Source of the DNA: Paramacrobiotus metropolitanus
Lineage: Eukaryota; Tardigrada; Eutardigrada; Parachela; Macrobiotidae
Direction: 5' to 3'
Assembly: GCF_019649055.1 (NCBI RefSeq)
Contig: NW_026570321.1
Coordinates: forward strand, 460,073 to 524,072
DNA length: 64,000 bases
In this document: positions 55,968 through 64,000 of the stretch, piece by piece
How the letters are laid out: each line of letters opens with the position of its first letter
Numbering within the stretch: position 1 is the first letter of the stretch
Position numbers and translations under genes: made by a program
The notes under the pieces: generated by a model
The model's input: only the letters and a program-made list of their open reading frames with translations
Told to the model about the DNA's origin: nothing
Database searches by the model: none

Positions 55968-58372
55968 TTGGAACTTGAATTCTGTCCGTGACCCTTGATT
56001 CTGCTGGTAGTTCTGGTTTCCTCTATTTGGCTGAAAGTTGCCTTGACCTTGACCTTGATTCTGAAAGTTTCCTTGGCCTCCATTCCAGTTTCCATTCCCA
56101 TATCCATTTCCGCCAAAGTTACCGTTACCCCTCCTTGTTGTGGTAACCCGACATTCATGGGGACCATATTCTGTGGTGCAGGTGGGGCCACATTCTGTGG
56201 AGCCACATTCTGGGCTACTGGTCTCACTTGAGCTGCTGCCTGTATCGCCGCCACCATCGCGTATGTTATCGGTTGCCCCGTCTGACTGTCGATAAAGGTC
56301 ACCTTTTCGGTGACCTCTCTGACCGGAGTCTCCACGCGGTACTCAACCGGCTGCTGGGCTGGCGCAGCTGCCATTCTCTGTTGCGGCACGTTTTCAACTT
56401 GACCTTGGCGGATCGTCACGTAATCCTGGGTGCGTTGACCTTTTGGCGCCTTGTATTTCTCTTCACCAGTGGCCCAATGTCTGAAGAAATCTTTCACGTC
56501 TGTTGGCGTCTTGCACTTTTGCATGCGCAGGGCTTTGTAGAGTTCGTTATCCCCTCTACATCCTTCAATCAGGAAACCCACTGCTTGTTTCTCTGTGATA
56601 ATCCGTTTTGCTTTGAATCGCATCATCGCCTGGTAATACTGGTCAAGTGATTCTTTTCCGAGTTCGAATTTTCTTGCGTAGGCCTCACGTAGGCCTAAGA
56701 CTTCTTCATCCCGATCTCCGTATTCGTCTTTGAATTTGTCCATCCACTCTGTGATTGAGTATTCAATCCGGTCTTCTGCTGCAATGTCCTTTTCCCCTTC
56801 GAACCAAGTTTTGGCAGGACCTTTCACCGCGCTTGCTATCTCAATCATGATTTGGTCGTCCGTCAGCTGGTAAGTCCTTTGGGTTTCTTTCACCAATCGT
56901 GTCCACCCACTCACTGTGTCACGACTGCCGTCAAAGGTCATGAGGGGTGTTTTCCTGGCCATCGAGTTGAGTGCTTTTGTCAATTGTACCGCTGTGTTGG
57001 CTGCTCCCTGGTCCTCGTCTTCTTCGCTACTCTCATCATCATTGTGAGTTCGTTGCGCCTTCCCATAACGAGACTTCCTTGGACGTTCCTGCCGGCTGGG
57101 GGGTCTGTCTCGTCGTCCTTCGTCGATAAACACATTCGTTTCAATGTGCGGGGGAAATTGTGAAGGTTCACCTCGACTCATATGCGGGTAACTTTCCGAA
57201 GGTGGCTCTTTGTCGTCTTTGACCTTTTCGCCATCTCTTTCATTTTTAACACTCCCCTTACCGGTGCCGGTTCGTAGCGGCATCTCAAAGTGGAAGCTTT
57301 TGCCCGTGCCCGTTTCATGCGCCTTGCTGTAACTGGGCGGAGGGGACTCCACTGTTGCCGTTTTAACTCCGTATTGTAAGAGTTGTTCATCTTTATGCTT
57401 GTTAGACGTCTGAAGCGCCTTGTTCTCATCTTCCAATCGTTTAGTTCTCAGTTGAAGTTCTTCTCTTTCCCTCTTTAGATCAGAATTTTCCAGGTTGACC
57501 TTTCGTAAGTGTTCCTGCAGTTTAAAAGACTCCTGCTGGGTGACCTTTTCATTTTCCCGTTCCATTTTTTTGATGTGCTCGACCAGCTCACTCGTTTCAT
57601 TTTCGAGTTGCTGATACTGCTCAGCGGCTGATCTCAGCTGATCCTTGATTGCGATCAACTCATCATCTTTTGCCAATGCTGTGGTGGTCATCTCGACGAG
57701 GTCAGTGTTCAGCTTTGCAATCTCCTGACTCTTTTGAGCGACCTGTTGTTGCCACTCTTTGTCCTTCAACTCCAATGTTGTGACCATCGTGTCCAGTCGC
57801 CGTGCTTCCTTCTGCCATTTGAGTCCTTCCTTAGTGATCTTTTCAATGTCTTCTATGACCTTTTCATTCTCCTGGTTGACCTTTTTGATTTCTTCTTTCA
57901 GGCGTTCTCCTTCAGTAGCTGTGATGTCTCTTGCCTCTCGCATCGCTTTGATTGCATCATTGCGCAACTTCTCAGCTTCGTCCGCCCGTTCCTGATGACC
58001 TTTCGATTCTAGTTGTAGAGTACTGACTGTTTCCTCCCGTAGCTTCAGATCATTCCTTAGTTTGAACGTCTCCGTTGCCAATGTCGTTAACCGTTGTGTG
58101 ACCTCTGCGAATTTGGTCGCGTATTCGTCCCGTTTAGTTTCAGCTTCAGTGACCTTTTGACGCAACTGGTCGCACTCGTCCTTCAATTCCGCCAAGTGCC
58201 GTGACCTTTCTGCTGATTCCTCTGACATGCTTTCATTAAGGTCACTGACAGCGAGATGACCTTCCATTTCTCTGTCATCTGCCATCTTTAGGTACTCTTC
58301 TGCAATTTCCTTTTGTCGCTCATATTTGACTTTCCGTCTGCGGAGCTCTAGGTCACCCTGTTGCTGTTCCAA
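55964..58372 (-). CDS. gag: Gag: coiled coil and capsid-like core
   Basis: An 802-residue frame. Residues about 5-330 form a long coiled coil, unusual in size for Gag. PPPSY at 344-348 matches the PPxY late-domain motif that recruits NEDD4-type ligases in retroviruses. A charged linker follows, then a capsid-like helical core (about 480-650: LMTFDGSRDTVSGWTRLV, AKTWFEGEKD, GKESLDQYYQAMMRFK). The last 60 residues (after GLPQQGG) are in the wrong frame because of the break at 56128-56131. The frame is open upstream of this ATG (ETRLFELE), so the true start is further 5', in a region now broken by a duplication and indels. Confidence 0.88.
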   Translation of the reverse strand: MEQQQGDLELRRRKVKYERQKEIAEEYLKMADDREMEGHLAVSDLNESMSEESAERSRHLAELKDECDQLRQKVTEAETKRDEYATKFAEVTQRLTTLATETFKLRNDLKLREETVSTLQLESKGHQERADEAEKLRNDAIKAMREARDITATEGERLKEEIKKVNQENEKVIEDIEKITKEGLKWQKEARRLDTMVTTLELKDKEWQQQVAQKSQEIAKLNTDLVEMTTTALAKDDELIAIKDQLRSAAEQYQQLENETSELVEHIKKMERENEKVTQQESFKLQEHLRKVNLENSDLKREREELQLRTKRLEDENKALQTSNKHKDEQLLQYGVKTATVESPPPSYSKAHETGTGKSFHFEMPLRTGTGKGSVKNERDGEKVKDDKEPPSESYPHMSRGEPSQFPPHIETNVFIDEGRRDRPPSRQERPRKSRYGKAQRTHNDDESSEEDEDQGAANTAVQLTKALNSMARKTPLMTFDGSRDTVSGWTRLVKETQRTYQLTDDQIMIEIASAVKGPAKTWFEGEKDIAAEDRIEYSITEWMDKFKDEYGDRDEEVLGLREAYARKFELGKESLDQYYQAMMRFKAKRIITEKQAVGFLIEGCRGDNELYKALRMQKCKTPTDVKDFFRHWATGEEKYKAPKGQRTQDYVTIRQGQVENVPQQRMAAAPAQQPVEYRVETPVREVTEKVTFIDSQTGQPITYAMVAAIQAAAQVRPVAQNVAPQNVAPPAPQNMVPMNVGLPQQGGVTVTLAEMDMGMETGMEAKETFRIKVKVKATFSQIEETRTTSRIKGHGQNSSSK

Positions 58373-58600
58373 TTCGAATAAGCGAGTTTCGAGTGTCGAT
58401 AATCTGTCTCGATATTCCTGTTTCGCTTGTCCGCCTGACGTTCTGGCTCAAGTTCATTTTCCAACCGTCTCCTCGTGGACCCTGTTGCTGTTCCAATTCG
58501 ATAAGCGAGTTTCGAGTGTCGATAATCTGTCTCGATATTCCTGTTTCCGCTTGTGCGGCACATCAAGTTCATTTCCAGCTTTACGCGTCTCTAGAGTTGA
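58354..58600 (-). repeat. 123-bp tandem duplication in the 5' part of gag
   Basis: AGCGAGTTTCGAGTGTCG at 58381 recurs at 58504, offset 123, with over 60 bases of close match. The two copies differ by one base in AATTCGAATAAG/AATTCGATAAG, which puts them in different frames. Confidence 0.8.
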
Positions 58601-59330
58601 CGTGGGACTGTTTGGTGATGGTCGTACCCTTTCCATTCTGTGTCCGGTCAATTAAATGTTCGGGATATCCTTAAACGGGGTCATTCTTCAGCTCGGTCAG
58701 CCTCTTTCATTGCAGTTTGAAAGGACATATTCATCGTTGCGTCATCATCTGTGAAGTATGACTCGTTGGATTCATCTGAGACCATTGGAGTTGCAAAAGG
58801 TCATCGTCCGCGGTCTTATCGTTCAGTGAAAGGTCATCCAATCCCAGTTCAGCTAGTTCCTCTCCGGTGACCTTTGTCTTTTCCATTTCGATTGAGTCAG
58901 GTTTACATTTTTATCCTGCTCGTCCGTTCCGCTAATGGTAGCATCCACTGTGATGCCCCATTGCTTCCACTCCTATTTCTGTGGACTTTCCTCCCCGGTG
59001 ACCTTTATCTGGTTCATCGGATGACTTCCCTTCCCGCAGATGCGGGAGTATCCTTTCCGTCGCTGGAGCTCTCCTCATTCTGTGAGCTCAGCGCCACTGG
59101 TATGTGCTATCACTGCCTTTGCTGTCTTTTCTTGCAAAGGTCACAGCCGCTCGGGTCTGTCTATCATGTCCGACTGGACGCGAGAGCGACTTGTATTCCT
59201 TCTTATATGGATCAACTGCGCTTTGTTGTGATCCTCGGGAGCTCCTGCTTCCCTGACTGCTGGTAGATGTCGGTTCCTCTTGTTCTTTGTCCATGTTGAT
59301 CGGATAACTTGGACGCTCCTGCAATTGTTC
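58601..59330 (-). pseudogene. gag: broken N-terminal part of gag
   Basis: Short protein-like pieces occur in different frames: MDKEQEEPTSTSSQGS starting near 59294, MEKTKVTGEELAELG starting near 58885, and MVSDESNESYFTDDDATMN nearby, ending at a stop before 58680. Their acidic Ser/Thr-rich style matches the pol and gag disordered regions. Several frameshifts separate them from the intact Gag frame. I cannot tell whether they were one N-terminal domain or separate leader ORFs. Confidence 0.5.
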
Positions 59331-60434
59331 TCACACACGTTATTGTATGGTTTATTCAATTTCCTAAAGGTCACTTTGTACCTCCGAAATTTTCTAAGTC
59401 CTTATTAAAGGTCACTTTTCGACTGAAAAATTTCGACTAAGTCCGTTTAAAGGTCTTTTTCGGTAAAAGTTCGAGAGATTTGCCCTAAAAGGTCACTTTC
59501 GGACAAAACTTCGAAACCGTTTTTACAGTTTGAAACACGTTAGCAAATGAAATCCTACAGCTGCTGATATCGCTGTATCACTATTCACTTCAATTTCGCT
59601 TTGATAAAGGTCACCTTTCGTCAGTTTCGGATCACAAGGTCCTTAAATAAGTCTTAGGACAATTCAACTTTTTAGTAAGGTCACTTTTCAGGTCAAAAGT
59701 CCTGTTCTGGTCTCAAGGTCACTTCCTGACTCAATTCAACTCAAAAGGTCACTTTCCAGCTCAGTTTCAAGTTAAAGGTCAATTTCCAGCTCAATTATAT
59801 CAAAGTCACTTTCTAGCTCGACTTTGGTCAAAGGTCACTTTTCCTTTGTCTGAACTCAAAAGGTCACTTTTCGTCTCAATTATCTTATCTCAAATCAAAT
59901 CTCCCATTACAGCTAGAGTTCAGCGGAAAATCCCCATTCGGGTTGTTTACTTCATTCTGATTGGTCCGCTAGCTCAAAATATTCAGTTCAAATTTCGGCC
60001 AATCACAGCTCAGATAACTGACCAATCACGTTAATCCGTTAAAAATTTTTATCTGCCTGACGTCACGGTCAACGGCCAGACATGCGCGCCGCGTGCAAAA
60101 CTCCGCCTACTTTTACACTCAGCTCAGTACGGACCAATAAAAATTGCCAATTTTACCAACTAGCCAATCTCGTAATTATTAACGGTTTTCTACCTGTTAA
60201 CCGTCCGTCCGTTCCGCGTTCCACGGGGAAATGATCCAAATGATCCAGATTCTTCTTCCACTATCCGTTCCCGCGCTGCCGCCGGTTTTACCGTAACGGT
60301 GGTGCCGCACGCTTTGGTAAGTTACTGTGCCGGCTGACTGCCGTAGCAACAGTAGTGGCGCTCTACTCCAGTTTGGAGGAGTCTGATCGGTCTTTTCCGT
60401 ACGCCCCTTTTGGCGCTTCGCCGCTTGTGGCCCA
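59331..60434 (-). other. 5' untranslated region with AAAGGTCA array
   Basis: No frame of note. 59366-59870 is the motif array described separately. 59900-60300 is AT-rich, with ATGATCCAAATGATCC-type short repeats. Confidence 0.55.
59366..59870. promoter_or_regulatory. cluster of AAAGGTCAC motifs in the leader
   Basis: About a dozen AAAGGTCA or one-off variants in 500 bp (59366, 59407, 59488, then about 59606, 59676, 59715, 59746, 59775, 59828, 59858). Most are followed by CTTT and spaced 30-60 bases apart. All read on the plus strand, that is antisense to the element, opposite to most copies in the ORFs. AAAGGTCA is the known NR4A/NBRE-type monomer site. Binding here is inference. Confidence 0.7.
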
Positions 60435-60583
60435 CGGCTTAGGATTCGCTGAATCCTTGCCGAGTAACAGTGACACCAGTGTAGGTCTTCGCTGAAGACT
60501 CTACACCGAGAACACCGGCGACTGAACTCTTGACTCTTGCACAGCTAAGGAAACAGTACGGTTCTTCGCTGAAGATCCCGTAC
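60435..60583 (-). promoter_or_regulatory. three related stem-loops in the 5' leader
   Basis: Hairpins at 60435-60462 (AGGATTC GCT GAATCCT plus an outer CGGC/GCCG), 60479-60506 (GTGTAG GTCTTC GCT GAAGAC, then CTACAC) and 60556-60583 (GTACGG, TCTTC GCT GAAGA, CCGTAC). All share the apical TTC-GCT-GAA but have different, compensating outer stems. This is the pattern of conserved RNA structure. By position it may be a packaging or dimer-linkage signal. Confidence 0.75.
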
Positions 60584-60742
60584 CGAAAACCGAAGCTGGA
60601 AAATCCACGTCAGATGAGGCAGTTCACCGCTTGTGGTGTGCGCTTTGCTGTGAGTACAGACCTGTGCCTTACTGGTCGAGTTCCACATCAAATAACAGGC
60701 CAACTTTGCCTGACACAAATCAAATCAGAGAACCGCTGTCGG

Positions 60743-60753
60743 CTCTGCTACCA
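60743..60753 (-). promoter_or_regulatory. primer binding site, initiator Met-tRNA type
   Basis: On the minus strand TGGTAGCAGAG, complementary to CUCUGCUACCA, the 3' end of animal initiator Met-tRNA (from memory). It begins 5 bases (TTAGA) after the CA end of the 5' LTR. The match stops after 11 bases. Confidence 0.7.
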
Positions 60754-60758
60754 TCTAA

Positions 60759-61099
60759 TGGTAGATCCAGAATGGATCCACAGACGGAGACAGAAACGGA
60801 ATCTATCCCGTGGAGTGAGCGACACGATCTGGGTCGCGAGCTATGCGGAAACACAAAACGTCGCACCGTAATCGCTGACTTTTAATAATATTGAAAATTC
60901 CGACAACAGAAAATCAACACTGATCGGCGCAGCTCGATCGTAAAGCGTGGAGCCCATTCAACAGCGTGCAACGCTGTGCAGCACGTGCTATGCCGCGCCC
61001 ACTGACAAAACACAAGCCAATCAGAAGCGAGACACAACACAGGCCATAATCCAAAGGCGTAGCGCCACTGACGTGAACGCTAGTGATCCCGGTCTCACA
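60759..61099 (-). repeat. 5' LTR of the giant element (right end)
   Basis: 341 bp. On the minus strand it starts TGTGAGACCGGG and ends TCTACCA, so it has canonical TG...CA ends. It aligns with 35450-35802 with substitutions at about one base in eight and several small indels. Confidence 0.82.
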
Positions 61100-61333
61100 C
61101 TCACTTGCTATCGCTTCGGATACGGATACGGCAAGATTTTCTCTTCGCGTGCTCGTTTGATTTAACTGTGTTCAGTAGAAGCGGTAATACAAATCCCCGA
61201 CTCAGTTTTGTCAGTTTGTGCGTTTATCAGTGTTGTAGATATCGATGATAATTGGATCTGTGTCGGACCGTTGTAAAACGTTTTAACTTTTACTGAGACA
61301 TAATTCGGTTGGTTCCTGCATCTTTAGACGTAT
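61100..61333. other. right flank of the giant element
   Basis: No gene. No short direct repeat matching the left flank next to 35450 was found. Confidence 0.4.
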
Positions 61334-61540
61334 TTGGAAATAATTGCGGAAGATGGCATCGGGTGCGGACCGTGCGGGTATGTCAGTAAACTAAGCGCAC
61401 GCTTAACCGCGCATGTGCATACAGTCCGGCATTCGAACCGTCAACGCTTCCGTGTTTACGAAGAAGTGATTCAGCCAGCCGCTGATTTTATTGCTATTTC
61501 CGCTTCGTTCGCTTACCATCTCTATATCCTACTAATTAGG
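61334..61540 (+). CDS. possible C2H2 zinc-finger exon
   Basis: The frame contains CGPCGYVSKLSARLTAHVHTVRH, here read as C-x2-C-x12-H-x5-H with the aromatic and Leu at finger positions. A CATCTTTAG acceptor-like site lies just upstream. After RQRFRVYEE the frame becomes hydrophobic and unconvincing, so the exon probably ends there. It may belong to the gene starting at 61565 or be separate. One finger only. Confidence 0.35.
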
Positions 61541-61564
61541 TTCCTTGCTGTAGGTACCAGCGGG

Positions 61565-63931
61565 ATGTCGTCGAACCCGACGATGGAACCGCGGCAACCA
61601 GGAACTGAGGTTCGGTTGGTTCTTGTGTTCAAGCACGCCCTGACGTAAGTGCTACCGCCCCAAGGGCGTGGAACAACTAAGGGGAATTTAACTGCGATGC
61701 CAGCCTCCTGTACTTGCTGCCGTCACCCGGCTGGAGTTTTACGTTGTGGCTAAACATGGCACTTATGTACCGCGCCTGATTTAACCATATCTATTGCCGT
61801 AACGTCACAATCCAGGCGGGCGACGGCAGCAAAATCTGGCCTCAGCAGTTAAATTCCCACTGCATAACACCGTGCGCTAGAAATCTGTTAGAGGTCGTCG
61901 GCTTATTCGACGATTGACCACCATCACCCATTACGGACGGGTTCGCGTCAGACAGGCTTTCCGTTCTCTCGTTCACTTACGCAACTGACCATACCCACAA
62001 AACGAATAGTTTTTAAACAATTTCTGGCGTTCGTTAACACTTATCTGCCGTTTTTTTATGTTTTCTTTAACCACTGACTGTATATTGCAGGCACGTGGCT
62101 GGACAGGGTAAATTTAGCCAAGAACTGCTGGACAAACTGCAAGCGGTAGGTGAACGTCTTTCTTCGTTGTAATAAATGCGCTTTGTTGTTGTGTCGTCGT
62201 TATTGGAAGAGACGAAGCAGACTGCAGACGTATCAATTTATCGACGGGAAAGGTCGCGTTTCAGATTCTGGCGACCCATAATTTTACCAATCAGTTCATC
62301 GTAATTTGTAATGCAGTCAGATTGTAGCGTTGTTGATTACAGGATGCTGTTTTCTGTTTCCAGGTGCAGAAGCGAAAAAGCCTCATGTTGGAGGTGGATC
62401 CGCGTGGTATCAACATCGCCGACGTCAAGGCGTTTGTTCATGAACTGCAGATGACGGATCTCGGTCCAGGTTCGTGCATGCGAATGTAGCCTGAACGTCG
62501 TCAGTTTAGCGCAATACCGCCTTTCTAAAGCTATAAGACTACTGCTGCCTGTTATTTTTATGGCGTGAATATCGTTAGTTTTGACTCCACTGGATGCTTT
62601 TTAGATGGCGGTGATATTGGAGAAGAAAATTATTTTGGACACGGTTTCATCTCTGAACTGATCCAATGGGGCGTTTTAAAAACGGTACGACGTATTTCCT
62701 CCCTTTTAGTTGTAGTATACTATTGCCGTCTATCGGCACTATGCATAGGATTTTTTTCAACCGTTATGGCCAAATACGAGTATAATCTGGTTTTTCTGTT
62801 TCTACCATAGAACCGTGTATAGTACTTTACTTTCGGTCATCACAGGTGGGCACCGCCTACAGCCTCGAATACACCCTTCTCCCGGCCGAAACATCGCTTC
62901 CCATTGCCGTCGACCAACAGAACGGCCTGATGAAGCAGGCAGATCCCGCGGGCGGTCGCCAGACTACTCCGCCACCGGCTCCCATCCTGCCTTCCAATCC
63001 CATCGTTTCCCTTCCGGAACCTTCACCACCTTCCCCGGAAATTCCCGTACCCGTCCGCGGCGTTGATGTGCCGAGTCCACAGGGTTCCAGTGCGGCCACG
63101 CCATCAGACGGCAGTATTGGCGCCCGCAGCTACGCGCAAACGACGTCGTCCACAGGCAGCCGGTGCGAAGAAGATCCTGGATTCAGGTAGCGCCCTTCCA
63201 CTACCACCCGCCGGGATGGGAGGAGAACCGGGTCCGAAGCGGCGATTAGTGTGGGTGCCCCCGGCAGTACCACGAGTGGCGGCGCGCGGTGTCTCCGTCG
63301 GCCAGGTCGAATCCGGGAGGGAGTGTTGCTCCAGTGCATGTGTTCATGGATACGGGCAAATGGCCAAACGGTAAGGATGAGTGCCCGCGTTTGCCGTATT
63401 TCAGCACGTAGCATGTAGCGACTCCCTACTATCCATACTGAAGTCCTTTCTTAATTATTATTATTATCGCACCGTATTGGCCAACTCTTTTAGTGGAGAT
63501 ATCTTACCAGCTACTGGAAAACGTTTTTTAGTTAAATTTTATTCGCTAGAAAAATCAGAAAAATTTTTTAAGTGGGTTTGGAAATTGGAACGAACTGGAA
63601 ATTTTTGACAACCATTTTGAAGTATGAAAAATTCGGTAAATTTTGCTAATAAAGGTAACTGTACGATATGTTACCATTTGTTCATTTGCATTCATTTTCT
63701 GTCTCGTTAGGCCCCATGGACAATATCCCAGTGCCCGTGGGTTTTCCGGTACTGCAACCGAAACCCATCAATCCGCAGCAGCCTAGTGTTCAGTTGGTTC
63801 CGGTGCCGACGACGGTGGCAACGAATGCCGGTCAGCGGTTCTGCATTACCACGCGGCAGTTGGCCCTCATGTCGCAGCTGGCTGTTGGCCATCGCAAGGT
63901 CACCATCACTTTCGAGGACGAGGCGCGGTAA
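61565..63931 (+). CDS. multi-exon gene of unknown function, runs to or past the window end
   Basis: Exons 61565-61644 (MSSNPTMEP; donor GTAAGT), 62091-62145 (acceptor TATATTGCAG; KFSQELLDKLQA), 62364 to about 62470 (acceptor TTTCCAG; KRKSLMLEVDPRGINIADVK), 62846-63186 (acceptor ATCACAG; LEYTLLPAETSLPIAV, then Pro-rich) and 63711 onward (acceptor CTCGTTAG; MDNIPVPVGFPVLQP, then RFCITTRQLALMSQLAVGHRK). The first three exons join in frame. The junction of the third and fourth is uncertain, because no donor there gives the frame I prefer. The mix of short charged helices and Pro/Ser-rich linkers suggests a nuclear regulatory protein, but I recognise no domain. The last exon may continue past GTAACG. 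Confidence 0.45.
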
Positions 63932-64000
63932 CGATGCAGACCGTGTGCGTGGAAAATCGTGCCTGATCAGGATTGTTCCCTATGCGAATCGTCAGATCTT

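Larger units (their letters stand above)
35450..61099 (-). mobile_element. giant Ty3/Gypsy-type LTR retrotransposon, about 25.65 kb
   Basis: Related direct repeats at both ends (35450-35802 and 60759-61099), a tRNA-type primer binding site inside the right one, and a minus-strand set of large ORFs: Gag, CCHC/RGG, protease, RT-RNase H-integrase, then two accessory ORFs. RT-RNase H-integrase order and a DX35E integrase identify the Ty3/Gypsy type. The size is several times the usual 5-10 kb. Known giants include plant Ogre elements and, as I recall, planarian Burro elements. The LTRs differ at roughly one base in eight, several frames are broken, and I find no target-site duplication. The element is therefore old, recombined or imperfectly assembled. 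The interior carries about 100 AAAGGTCA motifs. Confidence 0.9.

Noticed and set aside
42000-58000. Plus-strand frames of 60-180 residues across the giant element
   Set aside because: They are reverse shadows of the long minus-strand ORFs, Ser/Phe/Leu-rich as expected for antisense of Lys/Glu-rich coding sequence.
35450-61099. Reading ORF4 or ORF5 as an envelope gene because of their position after pol
   Set aside because: Neither has a signal peptide, membrane helix, Cys-rich ectodomain pattern or furin-like site. Both are highly charged and partly disordered.
61084-61099. Target-site duplication of the giant element
   Set aside because: I compared bases after 61099 (CTCACTTGC) with those before 35450 (CAGCTCTAA) and found no shared 4-6 bp direct repeat.
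63130-63414. Arg/Pro-rich minus-strand frames near the right end
   Set aside because: They are antisense to a Pro-rich plus-strand exon that has a good acceptor at 62845.

Overview
This window is nuclear DNA of a multicellular animal. It has GT-AG introns (about 60-450 nt, with some longer candidates), a rhodopsin-like GPCR, an F-box gene family, a SMYD-type MYND/SET gene and many transposable elements. Tardigrade is my best guess from the overall gene style, but nothing here proves the lineage.

Left part (1-34.4 kb): a few host genes in repeat-rich DNA. Gene A (minus, 2522-5205) and gene B (plus, 17914-19830) are diverged members of one family: an N-terminal beta-rich, possibly Tudor/SH3-like exon followed by an F-box-like exon. 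A broken third member may lie at 9033-9543. A two-exon GPCR (minus, 20367-21905) is convergent with gene B. A SMYD-like gene (plus, about 24640-29930) has a good MYND finger but a degenerate SET core and a one-base break. A 5.2-kb LTR retrotransposon (12651-17830) has LTRs identical by eye and a 5-bp target duplication. It keeps Gag fused to the integrase zinc-binding domain but has lost protease, RT, RNase H and the integrase core. It sits 84 bp upstream of the gene B start. Several inverted-repeat elements (6.1-6.7, 27.1-28.9, 32.3, 32.7-33.4, 34.0-34.3 kb) and one old segmental duplication fill the rest.

Right part (35.4-61.1 kb): one giant minus-strand Ty3/Gypsy-type LTR element of about 25.65 kb. 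In its own 5'->3' order it has an LTR (60759-61099), a primer binding site matching initiator Met-tRNA, a leader with three related stem-loops, an AAAGGTCA array, Gag (coiled coil, capsid-like core, CCHC knuckle, RGG tail), protease, RT-RNase H-integrase, two large accessory ORFs with no env features, a 191-bp-period 3' noncoding repeat, and the other LTR (35450-35802). The most striking signal is an 8-mer, AAAGGTCA. It occurs about 100 times in this element (hand count) against less than one expected, in all three reading frames. It produces recurring KGH, ERSP and KVT peptides, so the constraint looks nucleic-acid level rather than protein level. AAAGGTCA is the classical extended nuclear-receptor half-site.

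The far right (61.3-64 kb) holds the start of a plus-strand multi-exon host gene that I do not recognise, plus a possible C2H2 finger exon.
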